Assembly: GCA_963210315.1 (NCBI GenBank)
Contig: OY723323.1
Location: forward strand, 558,001-622,000
Length of the DNA stretch: 64,000 nucleotides
Direction: 5' to 3'
Source: Rhynchopus euleeides
Taxonomy: Eukaryota > Euglenozoa > Diplonemea > Diplonemida > Diplonemidae
Shown here: positions 33,962-44,000 of the stretch, one piece after another
How positions within the stretch are numbered: position 1 is the stretch's first letter
Layout: every line of letters starts with the position of its first letter
Position numbers and translations under genes: made by a program
Notes under the pieces: model-generated
The model's database searches: none
The model's input: only the letters and a program-made list of their open reading frames with translations
What the model was told of the DNA's origin: nothing

Positions 33962-36220
33962 TCACGCATGATCCTTTTTATCCTGCTTCTTGAGAGCTGC
34001 CAGCAGCCAGTCCACGCGGTCATTTTGAACGTTTCGTTCAATCCCACGTTCGGCACAAATCTCCTGCAGCTCTTCTTTTGTGCGGGCTTTATCAAATTCA
34101 CGAAGGATTTGCATCAACCGTGATTTCGAGGCATTCTGTACACCTCGCTTGCCACGCTTTTGAGCTTGATTAATCAGTTCCGAGTTTGTGAAGCTATCGG
34201 AATAATCAAAACGGAGGACAATGTCATTGAGGGCAGTCTCTCTTGCAATTCGCTTTTCCTTCCTTGATTCCTCTTTTTCGAATGCTGATTTCAAGTCTTC
34301 AAGTTTCCGCTTCCCAATCCGAAGCTTGCGCTCCTTCGTAGTCTCCGGAATACGGGAACGCACTATCGTAGTGAGTTTCGGCTCACCAACCTCAGCATGC
34401 AGAGTTTTCAAATCAGTATCAGAGAAATGCTCAGGAATACAGCAGTGAGCACGGACAAAGTCGTCACGAACGGATGAGTGTCCAGCCACTTCGATGACAC
34501 GCTTAGACCTCCCGCACATCCCTTCCAAGAGGGCCGGGCCAAACGACACCGACGGCTGCACCGCGCGTGTCTCCTCGCTGGCTGCCCCGAACCTCACCGC
34601 TTCCACCAGCATGCTCGTCCCGATAATGACCAGGGCGGTGCGGAAGAACTCCACGCCGCTGTCGAAGGACACTACGGGCATGAGCCGGCTTTCGGTTGGG
34701 ATGCCTTGCTTCCCAAAGTAGGCATCGAGGCCGTGCTGCACTAAGTCATCCGGCCGGACGCCGTCCAGGTCACTATCGCTGACTTCCCGGATGTCGAGGG
34801 AGGGACACTGCGGCGAGGTGTGGAAGCGCAGCCGCCCTACCGTCACCATCCTGCATGAAGTGGCGCTCTGGAAGACGGTCAGGTCCCCGTCAGAGCTGCA
34901 CGCCTCCAGCGTCGCTTCACTCCTGGCCGCAGAGAAGAGGTCGAAGGCCCCCGAGCGCCAGTACATCTGCAGCCATCCCAACGATTTGGGGTCGGTGGTG
35001 AAACTCCCTGAGTCTGCGATGGTGGTCAGCAGAGGGTACAAGACCTTGCTGAAAAGCTTCCCGTAGAGGCACACTTTGTCGATGGCGCTGCGATCAGCAA
35101 GGCAGTTTTTCACTGCCACCTTCTTTGTCGACGATTCCGTCGTCGTCATCGAGAAGAAGGTGTGCAGGTGCTCAGCGACGGTGAGCTCCCCGCAGCGAGC
35201 CGACAGCGAGAAGCAGGCAGCTGCACCACTGAGGAAGCGGCCGTTTGTGGCCCGCTGCCACAGGAAGCTGCTGATGGTGATGCCTACCGTGCTGTGGAGG
35301 TAGGCGGCGAACTCTGGTGCTGCGGCACAGTAGTTGGCAGCATAGCACATCAGAGTCATGAAGGGCAAGTCAGGCTCAATGACTCGCCGGAAGGCCAGAT
35401 GCAGGCGGTGGTGGGGCTCGAACACAACGACAACGCTCTGCAGCTCGGGTTTCAGACTGGCACCGCGGTCCAGAAAGAAAGCCGAGAACGACTCCTCGGA
35501 CAACCCCACGTCATCCTTGCCGAGGACGGAGAACTGGCCTGAAGAGGCCAGGTCCGAAAACCGTTTAAAGGCGACGGCCAGGTCAACTCTGGTAGTGGGT
35601 CCATCAGATGACAGCGTCAGATATGTGGCGAGCACGTGGTAGCGGAGGATCCCGTTCACCCTGTACTGCACCGTAAAGTGCCCAAGCTTGGTAGTGTTTG
35701 ACGGGTCCGCAAACACTGGTGTGAGGTCGTGAATTAACACAAGTTCGCCGTTCTCCCGGATGCCCTGCGTCTCCCGTAAAAACAACACATCCCGTAGCAG
35801 TAGCGACTGCTGCCACGACATCTCCACCGCATGGCGGGTCACCGTCTCGCCCTTGAACTTGGTGATGAGGGTGTGGATGTTAGAGACAGGGGTGTGGCAC
35901 TGCATGGCGGTGTCGACCCAGTCGCGCACGTCCAGGCGGGATGCTGGCACTGTCTCTGCCTTCGCCGGAAGGAACAGCGCCGAGCCCGGGAGCGCGTTCT
36001 GCCACAGGCCTTCTGGGAGAGGCCGCATCTCCAATGAATTAACGTCACCACCCTTCAGCAGATGCACCTCGAGACAGTCACCCTCCGGTTGCAGCCCCAC
36101 CTCCTCAAGCAGCGCCAGCAGCTTCTCGTGGGTGACACATCCTGCGATGGTCCCCGCGAGGCATCTCAACCCCTCAACAGAGGCAACGATGGTGAAGAGC
36201 TGTTCCTCTTCCCCAGACAT
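33962..36220 (-). CDS. Large unrecognised protein of element N
   Basis: 752 aa from the ATG at 36220 (context AACAACAATG). Upstream in-frame ATGs up to 36421 would add as many as 67 residues rich in Pro, Thr and Lys. No frameshift or stop. The N-terminal 100 residues alternate strands and helices (LFTIVASVEGL, LEVHLLKGGDV). The middle is globular with a Cys/Ala-rich helical part (MCYAANYCAAAPEF). The C-terminal 170 residues are charged and helical (ERKLRIGKRKLEDLKSAFEK). The end, TKEELQEICAERGI ... RVDWLLAALKKQ, looks like a SAP-type helix-loop-helix, a DNA-binding fold. I see no DDE, tyrosine-recombinase, reverse-transcriptase or helicase signature. As the largest gene between the inverted repeats it is the best candidate for the mobility enzyme, by position only. 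Confidence 0.7.
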   Translation of the reverse strand: MSGEEEQLFTIVASVEGLRCLAGTIAGCVTHEKLLALLEEVGLQPEGDCLEVHLLKGGDVNSLEMRPLPEGLWQNALPGSALFLPAKAETVPASRLDVRDWVDTAMQCHTPVSNIHTLITKFKGETVTRHAVEMSWQQSLLLRDVLFLRETQGIRENGELVLIHDLTPVFADPSNTTKLGHFTVQYRVNGILRYHVLATYLTLSSDGPTTRVDLAVAFKRFSDLASSGQFSVLGKDDVGLSEESFSAFFLDRGASLKPELQSVVVVFEPHHRLHLAFRRVIEPDLPFMTLMCYAANYCAAAPEFAAYLHSTVGITISSFLWQRATNGRFLSGAAACFSLSARCGELTVAEHLHTFFSMTTTESSTKKVAVKNCLADRSAIDKVCLYGKLFSKVLYPLLTTIADSGSFTTDPKSLGWLQMYWRSGAFDLFSAARSEATLEACSSDGDLTVFQSATSCRMVTVGRLRFHTSPQCPSLDIREVSDSDLDGVRPDDLVQHGLDAYFGKQGIPTESRLMPVVSFDSGVEFFRTALVIIGTSMLVEAVRFGAASEETRAVQPSVSFGPALLEGMCGRSKRVIEVAGHSSVRDDFVRAHCCIPEHFSDTDLKTLHAEVGEPKLTTIVRSRIPETTKERKLRIGKRKLEDLKSAFEKEESRKEKRIARETALNDIVLRFDYSDSFTNSELINQAQKRGKRGVQNASKSRLMQILREFDKARTKEELQEICAERGIERNVQNDRVDWLLAALKKQDKKDHA

Positions 36221-36598
36221 TGTTGTTCCTAGGTGCAGTGTGGATGATGGAGTGTGTGTGTAGGTTTTTTTTCGGGGCATCCGGACCATCTCTGCAGCTG
36301 TTGTTTCGTAGAAGTGTGTAGGGGGTACTACGCGGCTCCTGGAGCTCACTTCCTTCCCAGGTGTTTCTGGGCATGGGGCAACCTTGCCCAGGTGTTTCCC
36401 CTGTTCTTTCGGACGGTACATAGTGAGTTCTGGCAATATTTTTTTTCTCGGTCAGCGCAGTGCCTCCAGTCCTGTCTCAGTAGCCACACAGAAAGGGGGA
36501 CCAAAAAAAACTGGGGGGGGACCAAAAAGCGAGACCCCCCCCCCAGATTGCGTAGTTTGTGCGTAGTGAAAAGGGGGTAAATCAGGGGCACCAACTGG

Positions 36599-37322
36599 GG
36601 TGACATTTTTTATCCCACACAAAACGCGATTGCGTTTCCCTCATGCAGGAGCCGCCCGTACAAGCTCTCTCTAGACCTCTCTAGACCTCTCTGCACTCTC
36701 TTGGACGCAATAGCGTAGCGTTGCGAAGAGAACTTGTTTTGTGCGTCACATATCACACACTGCGTATGCAGGAGGTGCCGGGGAGCTACACGCGGAGACT
36801 GCCCCGCCCTAGCTTCCCACCCAAGCATCATCTGTATTGACCTCACGCAACAAACACATTACAGAACAAGTTCTCTCCCTCTCTCTCGATTTGAAGGTGC
36901 GAACGTCCGTGTCGAAATAACCCGTACCCCTAGAAGCGTCCTTTAACCACGCGTGTGCGTGGTTAAGTGACTTCCCCCCCCGCTCTCCACTCCCGCTCGC
37001 TTGAAAGGCTGAGAGACTCTCTCTCTATCTCGGCAGCCGATGCACACAGGCCATCAGACCATGGCATGTCACCATCCATAATGTAGGCACGAGGAACGAA
37101 AGTTCAGCTTTCCGTAAAAAGGTATGGTTATACTTGGCAGTTCTCTCGGAAAAAGGACGGCCAGTGATTTTGTGTTGTGTGTGTGTGGGGGGGGGGGGTT
37201 TCCTGTAAAAGGTGTCAGTCTTTCTGTCATCTCGTGCGTTTGTTTAGAGGATTTAAAAATCCCACCTCTCGCAAGTGGTGCGAACCAAACGCCCTGTTTT
37301 TGATTTTTTTTTTAAAAAGAAT
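36599..37322. other. Intergenic between two mobile elements
   Basis: T/C-rich stretches, a short hairpin near 36949-36963 (ACCACGCGTGTGCGTGGT-like) and a GT/G run near 37174-37199. No gene seen. Confidence 0.55.
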
Positions 37323-37565
37323 GCGCGTACCAGGGTATAAGATAGACTTTTTTTCTGGCGCCGTTTTTCGGTTTTTCTGGTTTTGAAAATTTTTCGCGCG
37401 CGCCTTCGGCGCGCGCGACCCGCGCAAACCCTCCCAGAATCTGAGAGGGCCCGGTGCCTGCGCGCGTCCTGTCGTACTGAGGCTGCTTGGTGGGGCAGGC
37501 GCAGCAGCTGCTTTGAAAGTTTGGACTCTCGGCCAAAAAACCGGTCTGGTGTAATTTTTTTACGC

Positions 37566-37623
37566 AGGGGGGTCTGGGGGGCGGAGCCCCCCAGCCGCCG
37601 GAGGCCACGGTAGTGAACATCTG
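37566..37623 (-). repeat. Family D hairpin unit 4
   Basis: Inverted copy of the consensus, about 235 bp from the left end of element K. Confidence 0.85.
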
Positions 37624-38034
37624 TTCCCTACAGTCTGGATTCGCTTGTAAGTAGGAAGGCTTCGCTGATCGCAGCCCGGCCAGCAGGAGATCACTGGTCC
37701 TTGAGGGTTCAACCTTCAGGGTGGAGGAGGACGGGGGAGCGACCACTCGTGACAGGTGTGCGTTGTGGGTGGAGTGGGTGCACGACAGAATGGCCAAAGG
37801 GTCCACGAGATCTCTGCACACATTCCGTTATCGAGGAGATGGGCTAGCTGTGACGACAGGCAACAAACAAATCTCATCTGTTAGTTGCCCCCAATAGGCT
37901 TGGCGACCTTCAAGACTGCTTGAAATTCGTTCGTGTTCTCGTCTCAGCCCTCCAGACAAGCAGATCTGTCTCGAGTTGGTGGGCTGTCGCCATGTATTCG
38001 ATGGCACCGAGTGACGCTGCACAGAGGCAGACGA

Positions 38035-38211
38035 CACGGTGAACTCCAGCGGAGGTTACCCTACCTCCGCTGGAGTACACCGTGTGTCTCCCATGAATCT
38101 CAACCAGCGGGAGTCTTAGCGTAAATTAGCTGGAAAATAGACTCCCGTCTTCAGTACAGACTGCAGTCTTAGACCCCTCTTAGACACTCGCTAGGGTGGC
38201 TGGAGTCCACC
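38035..38211. repeat. Relic of family C termini
   Basis: CACGGTGAACTCCAGCGG is followed after a short loop by CCGCTGGAGTACACCGTG; then come CAGCGGGAGTCTTAGCG-type units and finally GGCTGGAGTCCACCATG. These resemble the ends of the element at 57273-60333, but no flanking TA pair is clear. Confidence 0.6.
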
Positions 38212-38521
38212 ATGTGTGCACCTTCAAAACAGAAGAGACCTGCATGACGAGGGCATCACCACCCACCGGGCCACCCGCTAGGTCCATTTTTCTTCTCCGC
38301 TTCTCTGCCTTCTTTGGACTATTTGAGCTCTGTGCGGATCACGATGGGGTCACTTTCTATTTTTTTATGGCGTTTTTTCTGACTGTTCTACTGTCCCAAA
38401 GTCACAAAAAAACCCGCCAAAAATGAGACCGACCTTTTTTTTTTCTTCCAGAAAACCGGGAACCGGGAAACCCTGGTTTTGAAAACCGGAAAACCAGACC
38501 TATCTTATCCCCTGGCGCGTA

Positions 38522-39054
38522 CCGTCCCCTGCAGAATAAATGTTAAAAATAAATTCATAATTCGAAATGTGGACTCAGAATCCCGGTTTTTAACATTTCT
38601 GCTGTAACATTTAAAAGAAATGTTAAAAATAAATCGCGAGAAGTGGCCGGGATAGGGGGGCAGGTCGTCCGTGCGGGCACATAACATGCATACTTTGCCG
38701 CATACACGTGCTGTGCAGTTCATGTGGCTGCGTATCAGGCGTTACCAGTGCGACCTTGGGTTCCAGAGCCAGCTCCTAGTATCCAGGTGCTCCTGGGTGA
38801 GGTGGCGCCAAAGCAGGGGCGTTGCAGTTCCTTGCATTCCAAGCTCATGTGTCACACAGCTAACCCCTTCCTGGTTAGAACTTGGGCTAGAGAGTGGCGC
38901 ATTGAGGGGTGGGTCCCATGATCTTCTCCCAAAGCCAACAGGCAGGCTTAACATTTCCAGAAAATGTTAAAAAGAAAATGTTAAAATTAAATAAATCGGG
39001 CATTTTCCCAGAAAGGCGGTTTATAACAAATAACATTTATCCTGCAGGGGACGG
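38522..39054. mobile_element. TA-duplicating non-autonomous element J
   Basis: Left CCGTCCCCTGCAGAATAAATG and inverted right end with one difference, flanked by TA (38520-38521, 39055-39056). 533 bp, with several inverted AACATTT / AAATGTT units near both ends. No gene. Confidence 0.87.
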
Positions 39055-39056
39055 TA

Positions 39057-41095
39057 TGTCTAAACCCTCCTTTTTCCGTATCAAACCCCCCACCCCCTCC
39101 CACGCGAGGGCGGTGGGGGTTTCGTCGAAGGTGCTGGGAGACTTGCCTTCACTCTCGACAATCAAGCCCTCCCATCCCCGCCCTTCCCTTCTCTCCTTAC
39201 CTCCTGCGAGTTACACCCCGCCCTTGTAACCTGTAAGGGGCGGGGGGTGGGTGTGTTTGTACACTAAGCGCCACAGGGATTAAGTTTTCTTTTCTCCAAA
39301 CGGTTTTCGAAACCGTGACTCTTCAGAAGTTACACAGGCCGGATGCCGCACGCGATGTGATAACCTGGACCAGGGCACGACGGAAAACGCTCAAACGCAC
39401 TCCTCTCAGAGAGGGGCTCCTGGAAGCACGGTCCAACAAATCGTTCAAATTGTTCAAACGGCCCCACACACCCCCGCTCCCACCCTTCCAAAACAGCGAA
39501 AATGATTTTCTGGAAAAAGGATACAAAGGGCTTCTACTTCGGAAGTGACAGAAAAGGTGAAGGGAGGGGGGGGGGGTTGCCGCACTTTGCACACTTTGCA
39601 ACGTGGGGTGAGTTGTTCCGAAATATTCTTTTTGAGCACATTTATGATGCGTAAAAGTGTAGGAGTGCTTCCGACGACCCTGTTCCTTTTCTGTGTGTCT
39701 AGCTATCTCGTGTTCACATGTGCTCCACACCCACATCAAAGCAGCAGGCTCTAGGGTGGTGGAAGCGTCAACGCATCATTAAGGAAGAAGGAATCACGGT
39801 TGCTACGCTTTTTTTTGCGAGATGTAAACGGGGCGAAGCCAATAAGACAACGGGCGGTGCTGCAGGGCTGGATCTTGAGGGTGCTTTGAGGTCAGCACCT
39901 TGACAACACCTACCGCATCGCTAAAACCTCCCAAAGGGAAAAAATGGAATGTCCGGCTGAGATGGCAGATTATATCACCCGAATATTTTGGCGGCATTGC
40001 CAACCGCACCGACGCGACCTCCGCCGCACACACATCTACATACATTGAAGACCTTGATCAAAAGAAACACTCGCGCCTCGCTTGAGATTTGTCAAAACCA
40101 ATAAAATCAAGAATCGGGGGGCCTTCGCTAAGTGCAGAAAAGTGATAAAAAAGGGAGACTTGCTTTTCCATCCACTCTCGACAATCAACCACCCCCGCAC
40201 CCCCTGTCCCACCCCCTTTCACTCCTTCTGTTTCCTCCTCCTTTTGTTTCGATACGCCTTTCCCATCAACATGCCAAAAAGCCTCCCCTGGTCCCCCTTA
40301 TCCGCTCCCTCCACCCCCCCTCCCGTGCGAATGAGAAAGAGATTGCCAGATGTCACTCTTTCTGAAAGCGATCTCTTTCGCTTACAATATTTATTTACAC
40401 TCGCCATTGGCCACCCCACCGCCTTGCCTCCCCAGGACCACGGCCGCCACCACCACCGCCACTTCCTTAAGCGTGTCACCCATTACAATCTGAGTCGGGA
40501 TACCACACATTGCAAAGAAGAGGTCAACAGAGAAAGTAAACATGTTCCATGCGATGATGGGGCAGTGCAGGCACTTGCACTCCTGAAAGGCTGTGCCTGC
40601 ACTGCCACTGCTACAAGAATTCAGATCGACGCAGCCTGAGGCGTGCTGTGTGTCTGTGAGAGGATGAGCGTGTGGGGTGGGTGGTCATCTGCACCGTGTT
40701 TGCCAGCACGTCACAAAGGCCACCCGCCCCGCCGCCGTATTGTTTGGCTGAGGGGAAGTAACCGAGGCGCAGGTGAAGGATAGGTGGTTTGAAGCGAGGT
40801 GGATGGGCGAAAGAGGCACCGGATACCTTTGTGTGCATCGAATGTGCGTGAGGAAGTCCAGCAAAGGGCCAAGGAGCCAACCCCATCCCCCAACCCCCCC
40901 GCCCAGCGGCTTTGCTGCCACCTCTTGATGCCACGTGTGCATGTTGTTCCGCAGAGGCAAGGTGGGGATGGTGTGTTGCCGTGTCGCTCTCCCACGGAGA
41001 CACTCTTGCACCACACAGCCACCACTACCACCGCTGTGCTGCAGGTGTCTGCCCTCCCGAGATACACACAGCCCAGAGTGCCCAGCAAGAGCAGC
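39057..41095. other. Intergenic upstream of the large secreted-protein gene
   Basis: Contains a 17-bp dispersed motif (39759-39775), GGGGGCCTTCGCTAAGTGCAG near 40116 resembling 11196-11215 upstream of the carboxypeptidase gene, and pyrimidine-rich stretches. The final 60 bp contain GTGCTGCAG, a possible splice acceptor. No supported gene. Confidence 0.5.
39759..39775 (+). repeat. 17-bp dispersed motif, copy 3
   Basis: Identical to the copies at 7581-7597 and 32786-32802; this one and copy 2 share the following TC as well. Confidence 0.6.
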
Positions 41096-44000
41096 ATGCG
41101 TGCCATTGCAGCGGTGGCGCTGTGTGCGATGGTGGGGGGTGCCCACACAGCCTCGGTGGGCTGCTCGTGGGACGGCGGGCTGCTGCTGTGCCTGGAGGCG
41201 GACGGCGGTGTTGAGGGGCACATCGCGTCGTGCCTCGACGACGGGACCTTTCCTGGGACTGCGGTGGCAGGGCAGGTTGCTGTGCGTGGGATGTTCGGTG
41301 TGGAGGAGGTGGAGTTCCTCCAGGCCCTCGGGTACGCAGGGGCTGCGGCGAATGTGACGTGTGCGGATCGGACCGCGACGGTGCAGCTGGAGGCTGCGGC
41401 GCTTGTGAAGTCGATCCCGCTCTCAGCCGGAGGAGTCACGCGGGTGACGCTGCAGGCCACGCGGCTGCCCAACGCATCTGTGGCGCTCGCCTGGTCTGGG
41501 ACGCTGCTCGCAGCAGAGTTTGCGCGCTTCGACAAGATCAACCTCGGGCTGGCGGTGACGAAGGCCGGGTTCGACGCCCCTGTGTCGACGACAGTTGCGG
41601 CGGAGGTGCGCAGGGTGAGCGGGCACCTCGACCTCCCTGGTACCGTGGTGCTGGGGGCGCGCGGCTTCCTGTTCGGCGGCGGGGCTTTCAACCTCAGCAG
41701 CGGCACGTGCGAGCTGGCTGCGATGTCGGGCCCCGCGTCGCTGGGCGTGCGTGTGTCGGACATCCTCGGGAGCTTCGCCGGGGCGAGGGCGACGTTCGAT
41801 GTGTGCGCGATGCTGCAGCCGCAGCACCTGCCTGCAGGCACGCCCTTCTTCACCCTGCACGCCGAGGCGTCCACCCCCGTGTGGCTGCGCTCGCTGGCCC
41901 TCGCGTCCGCAAACATCACAGTGGATGTGGCACGTGCCGGGCAGGACACGGACGACGTTGAGTGGAGTGGCGAGCTGTCGGCGCACGCCTCGCTGTTCGG
42001 GCAGGACCGTTCTGTGGCGCATGCGCGCGTGTCTCAGTCGCAGGGTGTGGAGGCGCTGTACGTGTATGTGGATGTGCGCGAGCCCGGCGTGTCTGTCGAG
42101 GGGACGGTTGCCTACACGTCGCAGGAATGCGGGCCGTGGAACGCGGGGGACGTGGCGGTGCGCGTGCGCGGCTTCGACAGCCACACCTTCACGGGGCAGC
42201 TCGTGCAGCGGGAGTCTGTGCACGCGGGTGCAGCGTGCGGGTGGAATGCAAGCCTTGGCGGTGCGTCGCGCCTGATCGAGTTTGCAGGGCTGGTGCTTGC
42301 GGACTACAGCCTGTCGTTGGGACAGACGCAGGGCGGTGGCGGTGTGTCCAGCTGGTCAGGCTCTGTCGACGGGCAGGTGGAGGTGCGGTCGCTGGGGCTG
42401 CCAGACGGGGACCTGCAGGCGCACGTGGCGTTCGACGCGGCGGCGGGTGCGGGCGACTTCAGCGTGGACGGGGCGCTGCGTGCCGGGCTGGTTGCAGGGA
42501 CTGTGGCGCTGCAGGGGCAGGCTGGCACGCAGGGCCTGGAGCTGGCAGGGGCGGGGCAGGTGCGTGTCGGGGTGCTGGGGCTTGTGGGCGGGCTGTTCGA
42601 AGTGGATGTGGCGTACGTGCAGCAGGGCCCTGCCGTGTGGCGCATCAGCAGCAGCGCGTCGGCCTCCTCTGTGCTGCCGCTGGTGCACGTGCACGGGCTG
42701 CAGCTGGGGGATGCGCAGGTGGACCTCGTGGGGCTGCAGCAGCAGGGCAGCCTCGTGTGGGCTGGGGCTGTTAGCGGGCGTGCGGAGTTTGCGCGTGTCG
42801 GGCTGGAGGTGTCTGCTGCTGTGGAGGGTGGCGCGCTGTCGGCACTTGCGGGCAGGGGGCACATCTCGCGCGGCGGGGTGACGTACTCCGGCGGGATCGA
42901 GGTCAGCACGAACGCAACCGACGGCTGTGTGACGGTGGTCGGGACGGGGCAGGCGGCGCTGAAGTACATCCCGAGTGTGGCGCTGAACGCGACTCTCACG
43001 GTGGCGCAGTGTGGCAACGGCAGTGACCCGGAGTACACGCTGGCTGCGACGTGGGACGGTGTGCTGCTGCACCAGTCCCTGCAGCTGGACAACGGGGAGA
43101 TGGTGCTCTCCGGCAGCCTTGCCAATGTTGCGGTTGACCTGACGCAGCGCGACGCGGTTGCCGCAGCTGACGCCAGCCTCGCTGTGAATGTGAGCACGGA
43201 TGTGGACCTCGACTGGACGGGTGTTGTGCACGCAGACGTCAACCTGTTCGGGGGCTCTGCTCTGGCTGAGGTTGCGGTGGTGCAGGGGCGCCTGGGTCGG
43301 GTGGACGTGGCGACGCGGTTTGTTGCCGGCAACGGGCTGCTGTCGTCGCGCCTGGCCTTCACGTACACAGACAGCTGCAGCGATGCGGCGGGGGCAGGCG
43401 ATGTCACGCTGCGGCTGGCGGGTGCGGCAGCACTGAGCTTCAACGCGTCTGTCTTCTACAACAAGTGCAGCGGTGTGGTGCGGCTGGAGGGCGCGCACGC
43501 TGGCAGCTGGCAGGGGCCCGGTGCCTTTTTCGGGTCGGAGCTGCAGATCGCGATCCGCAGTGCGGCGCACGGCGGGGCCGCGAAGCTGGGGCCGCGCGTG
43601 TGGGCTGGGGAGGTCACCGCTGGGGTGGCACTCCCAGGGGCCGGGGCTGGGGCACGCCTGTCCTTCAACACCAGCACCGACGCGCTGGATGCGGGGCTGC
43701 ACTTCACCAGCAGGCACCTGTCTGTGGTGGCCACGGTGGACGGGTGCGGGGGCACGGGGCTGGTGGTGTTGAAGGGCCTGCCGCACAACATCCCTGCCGT
43801 GGAGGCTGGGGTGACGCTGTCGCTGCCTGGGTGCGGGGGTAGCCCAGGCGTGAACGCCAGCATCGACGCCAGCGGGGACGGAAACTGGGTGGCCACAGGG
43901 CCGCTCGACGTGGACCTGCGCATCCCCTACTTCGGGAGGACGGTGGTGCTGCGCTCCCCCACGATCACGGTGCGCTCGCAGAATGGGACAAAGTCTGTCG

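Larger units (their letters stand above)
32840..36593 (-). mobile_element. Two-gene mobile element of unassigned type (element N)
   Basis: TGGTGCCCCTGA at 32840-32851 is matched inverted at 36582-36593. ACTGG lies directly outside both ends (32835-32839, 36594-36598), a 5-bp duplication. Inside, a 30-bp segment starting ATTGCGTAGTTTGTGCGTAG is present in direct orientation near both ends (32861-32890, 36547-36576). Inside that lies a second, G-rich inverted repeat: G run, TCTC, TTTTTGGTCCCC (about 32887-32917 and 36498-36544). Two - strand genes fill the middle. This could be one element with complex ends, or an inner element flanked by an unusually long direct repeat. No transposase motif was recognised. 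Confidence 0.7.
37331..38514. mobile_element. hAT-type non-autonomous element K
   Basis: CAGGGTATAAGATAG at 37331-37345, and the complement of the right end reads CAGGGGATAAGATAG. A perfect 8-bp duplication GCGCGTAC lies at 37323-37330 and 38515-38522. The last base of the right duplication is the first base of the neighbouring element J, so K inserted at J's pre-existing edge. Both ends have CCGGTTTT-type subterminal motifs, as in the autonomous hAT at 3462. It contains a family D unit, a GC hairpin and a relic of family C termini (38035-38084, 38190-38211). No transposase. Confidence 0.9.
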
